Shown here one piece after another: positions 1-7,228 of a stretch of 7,699 nucleotides of DNA. Source of the stretch: Burkholderiales bacterium (GTDB taxonomy: Bacteria > Pseudomonadota > Gammaproteobacteria > Burkholderiales > JACMKV01); the NCBI GenBank assembly GCA_014379915.1, contig JACMKV010000351.1:1-7699 (forward strand). The letters are read 5' to 3'. Numbering within the stretch: the first letter of the stretch is position 1; every line of letters begins with the position of its first letter. Below the pieces are notes generated by a model. The model was not told the DNA's origin, searched no databases, and was given only the letters and a program-made list of their open reading frames with translations. The position numbers and the translations under genes are program-made.

Positions 1-283
1 CACGCAGTGCGATTCGCTGCTGCTCGGCAACCGCTGCGGCGCGCATACCTTCCCGTATATCGAGGTCAAGAATCCGACTGCCAAAGTCGAACACGAAGCG
101 ACGACTTCGCGCATCGGCGAAGATCAGCTGTTTTACTGTCTGCAGCGCGGTATTTCCGCGGAAGACGCGGTGTCGATGATCGTCAACGGCTTCTGCAAGG
201 AAGTGTTCAAGGAATTACCGATGGAGTTCGCGGTAGAAGCACAGAAGCTGCTAGGCGTCAGCCTGGAAGGCAGCGTAGGTTAG
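1..283 (+). CDS. sufB: SufB, Fe-S cluster scaffold subunit (C-terminal 93 residues; 5' end outside window)
   Basis: The frame is open from base 2 to the TAG at 281-283. The translation matches the end of SufB, with blocks such as CGAHTFPYIE, HEATTSRIGEDQLFYCLQRG and IVNGFCKEVF. SufB is the core scaffold of the cytosolic SufBCD complex, on which new Fe-S clusters are built. The visible piece begins two residues before the Cys that by alignment from memory corresponds to E. coli SufB Cys405, and it keeps the Glu-His-Glu (VEHE) corresponding to residues 432-434, both reported as important at the SufB-SufD interface. The terminal helix (PMEFAVEAQKLLGVSLEGSVG region) is typical, so the 3' end is intact. 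sufC follows after 40 nt in the same orientation. The start, promoter and any upstream regulator such as iscR/sufR lie outside the window. Confidence 0.96.
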   Translation, partial: TQCDSLLLGNRCGAHTFPYIEVKNPTAKVEHEATTSRIGEDQLFYCLQRGISAEDAVSMIVNGFCKEVFKELPMEFAVEAQKLLGVSLEGSVG

Positions 284-323
284 TCAAGAGATCAGCAAAG
301 ACCGAAAGACAAGGATTGGATCG

Positions 324-1112
324 ATGCTCAAAGTTAAAAATCTGCACGCGAAAATTGACGGCAAGGAGATCCTGCGCGGTCTCGATCTCGAGGTCAAAGC
401 CGGCGAAGTTCACGCGATCATGGGCCCGAACGGTTCGGGCAAAAGCACGCTCGCCCAGGTACTCGCAGGCCGCGAAAACTATGAAGTGACGGGCGGCACT
501 GTCGAGTATGACGGTAGCGATTTGCTAGAGCTCGCGCCTGAAGAGCGGGCGAGGGCGGGTTTATTTCTGGCGTTCCAGTATCCAGTCGAAATTCCCGGCG
601 TCAGTAATGTTTATCTGCTGAAAGCGGCGCTCAACGCGGTGCGCAAGCATCGCGGCGAACCCGAGCTCGACGCCATGGATTTCCTGACGCTGATCAAGGA
701 CAAGATGAAGCTGGTCGAGATCAGCCAGGAATTCTTGTATCGCGCGGTCAACGAAGGTTTTTCCGGCGGCGAGAAAAAGCGTAACGAGATTCTGCAAATG
801 GCGGTGCTCGAACCGAGGCTTGCGATTCTCGACGAGACCGATTCCGGCCTCGATATCGACGCGCTGAAAATCGTCGCCAACGGCGTCAATTCGCTGCGCT
901 CGCCCAATCGCGCCATCGTCATGGTCACGCATTATCAGCGCCTGCTCGACTACATCGTGCCTGATTTCGTGCACGTGCTTTCGGATGGGCGCATCGTGAA
1001 ATCCGGCGGGCGCGAACTGGCGCTGGAGCTTGAAGAGCGCGGCTACAGTTGGCTTGAGGGCGATGCCCAGCCTGCCGTACAATCCGGCGCTCGCGCCGCC
1101 GCGGGAAGTTAG
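324..1112 (+). CDS. sufC: SufC, ABC-type ATPase of the SufBCD complex
   Basis: This 262-residue protein is a soluble ABC ATPase that binds SufB and SufD and powers the conformational change needed for cluster assembly in the cytosol. Walker A GPNGSGKST is at residues 34-42, the Q-loop Gln at 85 (FQYP), the signature FSGGEKKR at 146-153, Walker B plus catalytic Glu in LAILDETDSGLD at 166-177 (Glu171), and the switch His at 203. The variant signature and the DETDSGLD stretch are typical of SufC rather than transporters. The ATG at 324 is preceded by AAGGA (311-315) at good spacing. Length is slightly above the usual ~250 because of an Ala/Gly/Ser-rich C-terminal tail (about 247-262). It lies 40 nt after sufB, and sufD starts 2 nt after its stop, suggesting translational coupling. 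Confidence 0.97.
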   Translation: MLKVKNLHAKIDGKEILRGLDLEVKAGEVHAIMGPNGSGKSTLAQVLAGRENYEVTGGTVEYDGSDLLELAPEERARAGLFLAFQYPVEIPGVSNVYLLKAALNAVRKHRGEPELDAMDFLTLIKDKMKLVEISQEFLYRAVNEGFSGGEKKRNEILQMAVLEPRLAILDETDSGLDIDALKIVANGVNSLRSPNRAIVMVTHYQRLLDYIVPDFVHVLSDGRIVKSGGRELALELEERGYSWLEGDAQPAVQSGARAAAGS

Positions 1113-1114
1113 GC

Positions 1115-2488
1115 ATGAACGCGATCGAGCGCTATAGCGCGGATTTCGCGCGCATCGAAAACACGCTTCCCGGTTCCTCGATCAGCTGGCTGCAGGACGC
1201 GCGCCGCGACGCGCTGTCGCGTTTTGCCGAGCGCGGAATTCCGACCACGCGCGACGAAAACTGGAAGTATACCGATGTCAGCTCGCTCGAAAAGCGCGCG
1301 CTGATAGCGGTGCCGCCGACGGATCGCGCGGATGCGGCAACGCTTGCGGCAAGCATCGAACGGTTGGCACTGGCTGCCGAATATCATCTGCTGGTATTTG
1401 TCGATGGCCGTTACAATCGCGATCTATCGCGGCTCGGCGGTTTACCGGCAGGTGCAACGATCGGCAGTATGGCCGAGGTGCTTGAGCGCAACGCTGGTTT
1501 CAACGCCGGTTTTCTGGAAGCGCATTTCGCCGGCGAACTCTGGCCGCACGGAGCGTTCGGCTGGTTGAATACCGCGCTTGCAGCCGACGGCGCCGTAATT
1601 CATCTCGAGGCTGACACAGTTGTCGAGCAGCCCGTGCATCTGCTGTTTCTGGCGACGGGCAGCGTTAGCGCAATTCACCCGACCAATCTGATTATCGCGG
1701 GCAACAACACCAAGGTAACAGCAATCGAACATTACGCGGGCGACGATGGCGCGACTTATTTCACGAACGCGCTGACGCGTGTCGTGGTCGGTGACAACGC
1801 GAACGTCGCGCACTACAAATTGCAACAGGAAAGCGCAAAAGCGTTTCACATTGCCGGCATCCATGCGAAGCAAGCTGCGCACAGTCGGTTTGCGTCCCAC
1901 TCGATTTCGCTGGGCGCGCAACTCGCGCGCAACGACATCAGCACGCGTCTCGCGGCCGGCAGCCACTGCGAATTGAATGGTCTCTATCTCGCCGATGGCC
2001 GACGTCATGTCGACCATCACACGCGCATCGATCACGCGGAACCGGACGCGACGAGTTCAGAGGTTTACCGCGGTATTCTCGATGGCGGCGCGCGCGGCGT
2101 GTTCAACGGCAAGGTGGTGGTCCACCAGGATGCGCAGCACACCGACGCAAAGCAGGAGAATCACAATTTGCTGTTATCGAAGAATGCCGAAATAGACACC
2201 AAGCCCGAGCTCGAAATTTATGCCGATGACGTCAAGTGCACGCATGGTGCGACGATCGGTCAGCTCGATGACGCGATGCTGTTTTATCTGCGTTCGCGCG
2301 GACTGGATGAAGCGGCGGCGCGCAGCCTGCTGATTTACGCGTTCGCCCACGACATCATCGATCGCATGGCTTTGCAACCATTGCGCAAGCGGCTGGAACG
2401 TCAGTTGATCGATCGCCTGCCGCTGGGGTCGACCGAGGTATCGTTCAGTGATCTGTTGCTGGACGGGCAATCGGTTACTGACCAATAA
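1115..2488 (+). CDS. sufD: SufD, Fe-S cluster assembly scaffold subunit
   Basis: The 457-residue protein is SufD, the SufB paralogue that completes the SufBC2D complex. The N-terminal helical region (about 1-130) contains the ENWKYTDVS block common to SufD proteins. The beta-helical SufBD core follows, ending in ADDVKCTHGATIGQLDD and FYLRSRGLDEAAARSLL. His377 in KCTHGAT corresponds to E. coli SufD His360, which is reported to be needed at the SufB-SufD interface; Cys375 is two residues before it. The ATG at 1115 begins 2 nt after the sufC stop. The C-terminus (SDLLLDGQSVTDQ) extends a little past the conserved core, and the stop codon lies inside an 18-bp tandem duplication (2476-2511). No catalytic activity is expected; it acts as a scaffold with SufB. 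Confidence 0.96.
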   Translation: MNAIERYSADFARIENTLPGSSISWLQDARRDALSRFAERGIPTTRDENWKYTDVSSLEKRALIAVPPTDRADAATLAASIERLALAAEYHLLVFVDGRYNRDLSRLGGLPAGATIGSMAEVLERNAGFNAGFLEAHFAGELWPHGAFGWLNTALAADGAVIHLEADTVVEQPVHLLFLATGSVSAIHPTNLIIAGNNTKVTAIEHYAGDDGATYFTNALTRVVVGDNANVAHYKLQQESAKAFHIAGIHAKQAAHSRFASHSISLGAQLARNDISTRLAAGSHCELNGLYLADGRRHVDHHTRIDHAEPDATSSEVYRGILDGGARGVFNGKVVVHQDAQHTDAKQENHNLLLSKNAEIDTKPELEIYADDVKCTHGATIGQLDDAMLFYLRSRGLDEAAARSLLIYAFAHDIIDRMALQPLRKRLERQLIDRLPLGSTEVSFSDLLLDGQSVTDQ

Positions 2489-2511
2489 ACAAATACTGGC
2501 CAATAAACACA
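2476..2511 (+). repeat. 18-bp tandem direct repeat spanning the sufD stop codon
   Basis: Two adjacent copies, TACTGACCAATAAACAAA (2476-2493) and TACTGGCCAATAAACACA (2494-2511), match at 16 of 18 bases. Because the unit is a multiple of three, the sufD stop TAA (2486-2488) recurs in frame at 2504-2506. The repeat fills nearly all of the sufD-sufS spacer, leaving the likely sufS ribosome-binding site GAGG (2513-2516) just outside. It looks like a local slippage duplication; no function is evident. Confidence 0.85.
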
Positions 2512-2521
2512 CGAGGCGAAC

Positions 2522-3778
<1,257 letters not shown>

Positions 3779-3803
3779 ACGGCGCATCGAAACGGAGACG
3801 TTG

Positions 3804-4250
3804 ATGTCGGATTTGCGTGAGCTGTACCAGGAAGTCATCTTCGATCACAACCGAAAACCGCGGAATTTCCGCAAGCTCGATCCGGCCGATCGGCTGGCGG
3901 AAGGTTTCAATCCGTTGTGCGGCGACCAGATTACGGTCTATGTGAAATTCGATCAGGGCGTGATCAGCGATGTCAGCTTCGAAGGCAGCGGCTGCGCGAT
4001 TTCCACGGCATCGGCGTCATTGATGACTGAAGCGCTGAAAGGCAAAACGGAAGCCGAAGCGCGCGCATTGTTCGAAAATTTTCACAGCGCGGTGACCAAT
4101 CACGGCTGCGCAAAATGCGACGACCTCGGCAAGCTAGAAGTGCTAACCGGCGTCGCCGAGTATCCGTCGCGCGTCAAATGCGCAACGCTGGCCTGGCATA
4201 CGTTTACCGCGGCACTCGATCAGAAAGATCAACCGGTCACGACCGAGTAG
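3804..4250 (+). CDS. sufU: SufU, IscU-like sulfur acceptor/zinc-dependent sulfurtransferase
   Basis: This 148-residue protein has the SufU pattern of metal ligands: Cys39 and Asp41 (NPLCGD), Cys64 (GSGCAIS) and Cys126 (RVKCATLAWHT). The spacing between the second and third Cys includes the roughly 20-residue insertion that separates SufU from IscU. In Bacillus, SufU binds zinc and takes sulfur from SufS, replacing SufE; its position directly after sufS suggests the same job here. The ATG at 3804 is preferred over an in-frame upstream ATG at 3699, because 3699 lies inside sufS and GGAGA (3794-3798) is correctly placed for 3804. An unusual feature is an extra CAKC motif (Cys102, Cys105) inside the insertion, which might bind metal or form a disulfide. 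An IscU-like scaffold role cannot be excluded from sequence. Confidence 0.93.
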   Translation: MSDLRELYQEVIFDHNRKPRNFRKLDPADRLAEGFNPLCGDQITVYVKFDQGVISDVSFEGSGCAISTASASLMTEALKGKTEAEARALFENFHSAVTNHGCAKCDDLGKLEVLTGVAEYPSRVKCATLAWHTFTAALDQKDQPVTTE

Positions 4251-4282
4251 CGTTCAAGCAACCGGAAACCGGGGAAGAAATC

Positions 4283-4696
4283 ATGGACGAATTTATTGAC
4301 GAGAAGCAAGAAGGCACGAAAGACGACGTGCGGAAGCACGAAGGCACGAAGGACGACGTGCGCAACGACGCGCAGGAAAAGAGCGCCTCGCAGGATGAGC
4401 TTGAGCAGAACATCATCGGCGCGCTGCGAGAGGTTTACGATCCGGAAATTCCAGTCAATATATATGACCTGGGATTGATTTACGCGATCGACATCGAGCC
4501 ATCCGGCGATGTGCATATCCAGATGACTTTGACCGCGCCGGGATGTCCGGTCGCGCAGACTTTTCCGGCAACCGTTGAAGACAAGGTCAATACCGTTTCC
4601 GGCGTTACGGAAGCGCACGTCGAACTGGTATGGGAGCCGCCGTGGTCGCAGGAAAATATGTCGGAAGCGGCGAGGCTGCAGCTCGGCATGCTCTGA
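4283..4696 (+). CDS. sufT: SufT, MIP18/DUF59-family Fe-S maturation factor
   Basis: The 137-residue product has a MIP18/DUF59 domain from about residue 37 to the end. It includes DPEIPVNIYDLGLIY (53-67) and the TAPGCP motif with the conserved Cys88, followed by VELVWEPPW. Members encoded in SUF operons (SufT) are implicated in Fe-S protein maturation or cluster delivery rather than primary assembly. The ATG at 4283 is chosen because GGGGAAGAAA (4271-4280) lies just upstream; an in-frame ATG at 4115 is inside sufU. Residues 1-36 are a very acidic/basic, probably disordered extension containing two tandem copies of a ten-residue unit beginning EGTKDDVR. The gene starts 32 nt after sufU and ends 12 nt before the Rieske gene. 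PaaD (phenylacetate degradation) shares this domain, but the context supports SufT. Confidence 0.92.
   Translation: MDEFIDEKQEGTKDDVRKHEGTKDDVRNDAQEKSASQDELEQNIIGALREVYDPEIPVNIYDLGLIYAIDIEPSGDVHIQMTLTAPGCPVAQTFPATVEDKVNTVSGVTEAHVELVWEPPWSQENMSEAARLQLGML
4310..4369 (+). repeat. 30-bp in-frame tandem repeat within the sufT 5' end
   Basis: Units 4310-4339 and 4340-4369 match at 26 of 30 bases and encode EGTKDDVRKH and EGTKDDVRND. The sub-motif GCACGAAG occurs twice in direct succession within the junction (from about 4336). The repeat preserves the reading frame and lies wholly in the charged N-terminal extension before the conserved domain. CACGAAGG-type motifs recur as short dispersed repeats in some bacterial genomes (from memory), so this may be an exapted repeat rather than a family feature. 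Confidence 0.88.
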
Positions 4697-4708
4697 CGCC
4701 TCCGGCCG

Positions 4709-5029
4709 ATGTCTGACTGGACCGATGTTGCAGCGGCAGCCGAATTTCCACCCGGGGAGACCCGCAGCCTTGAGGTAGAAGGGGTCCTGATTGCCGTCGT
4801 TAATTTTAATGGCGAATTCTACGCAATAGAGGACGTCTGCACGCACGACGGCGGCCGCCTGACTGGCGGCCTTTTATGCGGCGATGCGATTGTTTGCCCG
4901 CGCCACGGGGCGCGCTTCTCGGTCAAGACCGGGGAGGTCCTTGCGCCGCCAGCGTATGAGCCGGTCGCAGTTTTTCCGGTTCGCGTCGAGTCTGATCGGG
5001 TGCAAGTCAGAGATGATCGCTGGGACTGA
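4709..5029 (+). CDS. Rieske-type [2Fe-2S] ferredoxin of the SUF operon
   Basis: The 106-residue soluble protein is a small Rieske ferredoxin. It has the two-part cluster site Cys44-Thr-His46 (VCTHDGG) and Cys63-Pro-Arg-His66 (CPRHGARF), separated by 16 residues as usual in dioxygenase-type and NirD-like Rieske proteins. There is no signal peptide or membrane anchor, so it should be cytosolic, and the length fits the ferredoxin class. An additional Cys57 lies between the two motifs. It begins 12 nt after sufT with no strong Shine-Dalgarno, consistent with translational coupling. Rieske ferredoxins are also found in SUF operons with SufU and SufT in other bacteria such as actinobacteria, so a link to cluster metabolism or electron supply is likely, but the partner is unknown. 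Its 3' end overlaps the start of the lipid-kinase pseudogene by 17 nt. Confidence 0.93.
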   Translation: MSDWTDVAAAAEFPPGETRSLEVEGVLIAVVNFNGEFYAIEDVCTHDGGRLTGGLLCGDAIVCPRHGARFSVKTGEVLAPPAYEPVAVFPVRVESDRVQVRDDRWD

Positions 5030-5967
5030 CGAACGATCTCCTCCCACCCAGCTGAATGTCGGCGCCGAACCGATCAGCATAATTTTGAATGCCTCTGCCG
5101 GCACGCACGGCGAGGAAACGCGTAACCGTTTGCTGCGCTTTTTTCGAGCGCAAGGACGCGACGCGGATATCGCGCTATGTAAGAAGCGGCGAAAACCTTC
5201 ATCGTCTCGCTGAAGCAGCATTGCGATCAGGGACTCGCATCATTGCTGCCGGCGGCGGTGACGCAACCATCAGGCACCGTCGGCGCCGCGCTCGCTGGAA
5301 CCGGCGCTGCGCTAGGTGTGCTACCGCTCGGCACCCTCAATCATTTCGCCAAGGATCTTGGCATTCCACTCGAACTCGAAGCCGCAGCGGGTAATCTGCT
5401 GTCAGGCCAAATCGTGCGCGTAGACGTAGGTGAAGTGAATGGCCGCGTCTTCCTGAATAATTCCAGCCTTGGTCTTTATCCGCGGGTCATACGACAACGC
5501 GAAATCACGCGCGAACAGCTCGGCTGGGGCAAGTGGCCGGCCTTTGTATGGGCAAGTTTAGTCATGCCGCGCCGTTACCCGCTGCTCGAAGTTTGTCTGC
5601 GTGTCCGCGGGACGAGAATGCGGCGGCGTACGCCATTCATTTTTGTCGGCAACAACGAGTATCAAATCGAAGGATTCGATCTGGGCGCCCGCCAACGTCT
5701 GGATGGTGGACACCTCAGCTTTTACATAGCGCGTGACGTGAGGCGGCTGGGCTTGTTGCGGCTGGCGGTTCGCGCGCTAACCCGCCGTTTGCGCGATGAA
5801 AAAGGATTTCGACGCGTTGTTTCTCGCAGAAGTCGCCATTGAGACACCGTATAGAAGATCGCGCGTTTCCGACGGACGGCGAGGTTATGCTGATGTCTTC
5901 TCCTTTTCGCTATCGTGTGCGACGCGGCGCATTGCAGGTTATCGTTCCCGTCGCAGCGCTTCCCTGA
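5013..5967 (+). pseudogene. Diacylglycerol/sphingosine kinase-family (YegS/LCB5-like) lipid kinase with four frameshifts
   Basis: Joining four frame segments gives a 316-residue protein of normal family length that would phosphorylate a lipid alcohol such as diacylglycerol at the membrane face. Segments are 5013 to ~5177 (ISIILNASAG), ~5179 to ~5272 (RSGENLHRLAEAALRSGTRI, then AAGGGD), ~5275 to ~5801 (LGVLPLGTLNHFAKDLGIP, FVGNNEY) and ~5804 to ~5873 (KDFDALFLAEVAIET). The last is ~5875 to the TGA at 5965-5967 (FRYRVRRGALQVIVP). Each join needs one base removed: near T5178 (CTATGTA), in GG 5273-5274, in the A-run 5799-5803, and near G5874. The GGDGT nucleotide-binding motif reads GGDAT, another sign of decay. 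The ATG at 5013 overlaps the Rieske gene by 17 nt. No in-frame stops occur within the correct segments, so decay looks recent, or these are sequencing errors; the neighbouring suf genes show none. Confidence 0.85.
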
Positions 5968-6072
5968 CAGCGTTAAATGGTCAAGCTTTATCCTGATCGG
6001 CAGTGGGTACGAGAATTACTGATTTCCACGATTGAGCGGAAACGGCGAAAGCCCCTCCGATAGCACGAAAAA

Positions 6073-6090
6073 TGTCGCTAATTAGCGACA
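6073..6090. repeat. 18-bp perfect palindrome TGTCGCTAATTAGCGACA
   Basis: The sequence equals its own reverse complement over all 18 bases (arms TGTCGCTAA/TTAGCGACA, no spacer). As DNA it could be a dimeric regulator's operator; as RNA it would fold only as a hairpin with a reduced stem. No T-run follows directly, so it is not a classical intrinsic terminator. I do not recognise it as a known operator. It lies over 100 bp upstream of the metallopeptidase promoter and about 105 bp after the kinase stop. Confidence 0.8.
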
Positions 6091-6125
6091 AATAGTTGCA
6101 TTGCGCTGTTTTTCCTGTAACTATT
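6091..6125 (+). other. Imperfect stem-loop directly after the palindrome
   Basis: AATAGTTGCA (6091-6100) and TGTAACTATT (6116-6125) can pair over ten positions as RNA, nine Watson-Crick and one G-U, around a 15-nt loop containing a T-run. It abuts the 18-bp palindrome exactly. It could be a 3' structure of the upstream transcript, part of a small RNA or an insertion-element remnant; nothing distinguishes these. Confidence 0.5.
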
Positions 6126-6211
6126 ACGTCCCGTTGCCAGGCCGCGCACGTCGGCGACCTTTCTTAAGACAAGTCTCAAAAAAGCACTCGTTTCCCAAGT
6201 TAAAGTAATAC

Positions 6212-6240
6212 TTGAAAAACACGTTATAGTGTTTTATAGT
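6212..6240 (+). promoter_or_regulatory. Sigma70-type promoter of the metallopeptidase gene
   Basis: TTGAAA (6212-6217) and TATAGT (6235-6240) are separated by exactly 17 bases, close to both consensus boxes. Transcription would start near 6247, leaving a leader of about 20-25 nt with GGGAAG (6258-6263) as ribosome-binding site six bases before the ATG at 6270. A possible operator overlaps the spacer. Confidence 0.72.
6216..6235. promoter_or_regulatory. Possible operator: 7-bp inverted repeat between the -35 and -10 boxes
   Basis: AAAACAC (6216-6222) and GTGTTTT (6229-6235) form perfect arms around GTTATA. The element fills the promoter spacer and touches both boxes, a position where a bound repressor would block RNA polymerase. 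AT-rich sequence makes chance repeats more common, so the assignment is tentative. Confidence 0.4.
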
Positions 6241-6269
6241 TTAACCATAATGTACTTGGGAAGTGGATC

Positions 6270-7211
6270 ATGCGTCTGCTGATAATTGCTGCCTTCATCT
6301 TGTTGCCTATCTTCTTCGCACCGTTAGCAGGCGCGACGCCGCACACGTCCCAGTTCAAGGCGATCAAGTCGAAGCTCAACAAGGGCGGCCTCGTTATTCG
6401 TGTTGTCGAGGGTGACTGGGGCACCGCGAACGTCGAGGACATCGAGAATTTACTGTATTCGGTCGCCAATGAATTGTGGGCGTATTTCCCGCAGAAAAAG
6501 TTGCCGCCGTTGATCGTAAAAAATTATGGCGATAGCCCGATGGTGCTTTATGAAAAAGGGCCAATGGGCGAGTACATCGTTTACTTGAGCGCGAAAGATA
6601 TGCGCTGGTCGCAGTTCGCGTATCAGTTCGCCCATGAATTCGCACACATTTTGTCGAACTACGACAACAAGGAAATCAAGAACAAACTGTTCGTAAAACA
6701 TAATCAATGGTTTGAAGAAACTATTTGCGAGATCGCGGCGCTGTTTACGCTAAAGCGTTTGGCGACGACCTGGGAAACAGCCGCGCCTTACGAATCCTGG
6801 ACGGTGTATGCTTCGGCGTTCCAAGACTATGCCGATCATTTGTTGAACGAGAGCCATCGTCAGCTGGTAGGTGGTAAAACCCTTGCAGACTGGTATTTCG
6901 ACAATCAGGAGGCATTGAGCAGCGACCCTTATCGCCGCGAGAAAAATGAAGTGGTAGCAAATACCTTGCTGGCGTTGTTCGAGCGCAACCCGGAAAATTG
7001 GGAGTCGATCAGTTTCCTGAATTACGAAAAAAACCACGCCTCCAAGGGTTTTCACGATTATCTCGACAGTTGGTATTTGTGCGCCCCGGAAAAGCACAAA
7101 GGATTCATTCGACAGACGATAGCCATGTTCGATCGGCCGAGCACCGCACAGGCCAGTATCGCTCCACATCCGCAGGGCCGCTCAGGGCTCATCCCGGTAA
7201 ACTTACGGTAA
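6270..7211 (+). CDS. Exported HEFAH zinc-metallopeptidase-like protein, unassigned family
   Basis: The 313-residue product starts with a typical Sec signal: Arg2, a hydrophobic core (about 3-19) and a likely cleavage after AGA (residues 20-22), so the mature protein should be periplasmic or secreted. No lipobox Cys is present. The centre carries HEFAH (122-126), the HExxH zinc/catalytic motif, followed by WFEETICEIAALF (147-159). Glu149, Glu150 or Glu154 would be the third zinc ligand in a gluzincin-type arrangement. The remainder is helical-looking with many aromatic residues and no other recognised domain. I cannot assign a named peptidase family or substrate. It has its own promoter (6212-6240), ribosome-binding site GGGAAG and terminator (7229-7261), so it is a single-gene unit unconnected to suf. 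Base composition is visibly more AT-rich than the suf genes, suggesting a different history. Confidence 0.85.
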   Translation: MRLLIIAAFILLPIFFAPLAGATPHTSQFKAIKSKLNKGGLVIRVVEGDWGTANVEDIENLLYSVANELWAYFPQKKLPPLIVKNYGDSPMVLYEKGPMGEYIVYLSAKDMRWSQFAYQFAHEFAHILSNYDNKEIKNKLFVKHNQWFEETICEIAALFTLKRLATTWETAAPYESWTVYASAFQDYADHLLNESHRQLVGGKTLADWYFDNQEALSSDPYRREKNEVVANTLLALFERNPENWESISFLNYEKNHASKGFHDYLDSWYLCAPEKHKGFIRQTIAMFDRPSTAQASIAPHPQGRSGLIPVNLR

Positions 7212-7228
7212 CAGTCTGGCAGGTTACT

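Larger units (their letters stand above)
6194..6260. promoter_or_regulatory. Widely spaced inverted repeat CCCAAGT/ACTTGGG flanking the promoter
   Basis: CCCAAGT (6194-6200) and ACTTGGG (6254-6260) are perfect 7-bp arms 53 bases apart, one upstream of the -35 box and one overlapping the ribosome-binding site. The left arm precedes the expected transcription start, so RNA pairing would require an upstream promoter; paired binding sites for a looping regulator are another option. It may be chance. Confidence 0.35.
5968..6269. other. Intergenic region, AT-rich, with structured elements and a promoter
   Basis: About 300 bases between the kinase remnant and the metallopeptidase gene contain no convincing gene on either strand. 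The first ~100 bases show nothing recognisable apart from a 28-codon ATG frame (5977-6063) without family resemblance. From 6073 there are a perfect palindrome and an adjacent hairpin, and from 6194 a promoter with inverted repeats, listed separately. No clear poly-T intrinsic terminator for the suf transcript is visible. Confidence 0.7.

Noticed and set aside
7..489. Plus-strand 160-codon frame overlapping the sufB end and sufC start
   Set aside because: The sufB and sufC frames over the same bases match their families exactly; this frame is Arg-rich and meaningless.
561..1082. Long minus-strand open frame opposite sufC
   Set aside because: It mirrors the codon structure of a strongly supported ABC ATPase gene and its translation resembles no protein family; a shadow frame in GC-rich coding DNA.
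4115..4282. Upstream in-frame start for sufT
   Set aside because: It would lie wholly inside sufU and add an Arg-rich non-family segment; the ATG at 4283 has a good ribosome-binding site.
4229..4846. 205-codon minus-strand frame opposite sufT and the Rieske gene
   Set aside because: Translation is low-complexity (Arg/Leu/Phe/Val-rich) with no recognisable motif, and it opposes two genes with clear catalytic or ligand residues.
5170..5280. Programmed ribosomal frameshifting in the lipid kinase
   Set aside because: Four separate shifts would be needed, the sites share no slippery heptamer with a downstream structure, and this family is not known for recoding.
5977..6063. 28-codon frame after the lipid kinase
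   Set aside because: No clear ribosome-binding site, no family resemblance, and very short; consistent with chance.
6073..6125. Intrinsic terminator for the suf operon
   Set aside because: The palindrome has no loop and no adjacent T-run, and the next stem is AT-rich; it does not have the GC stem plus T-tract form seen at 7229-7261.
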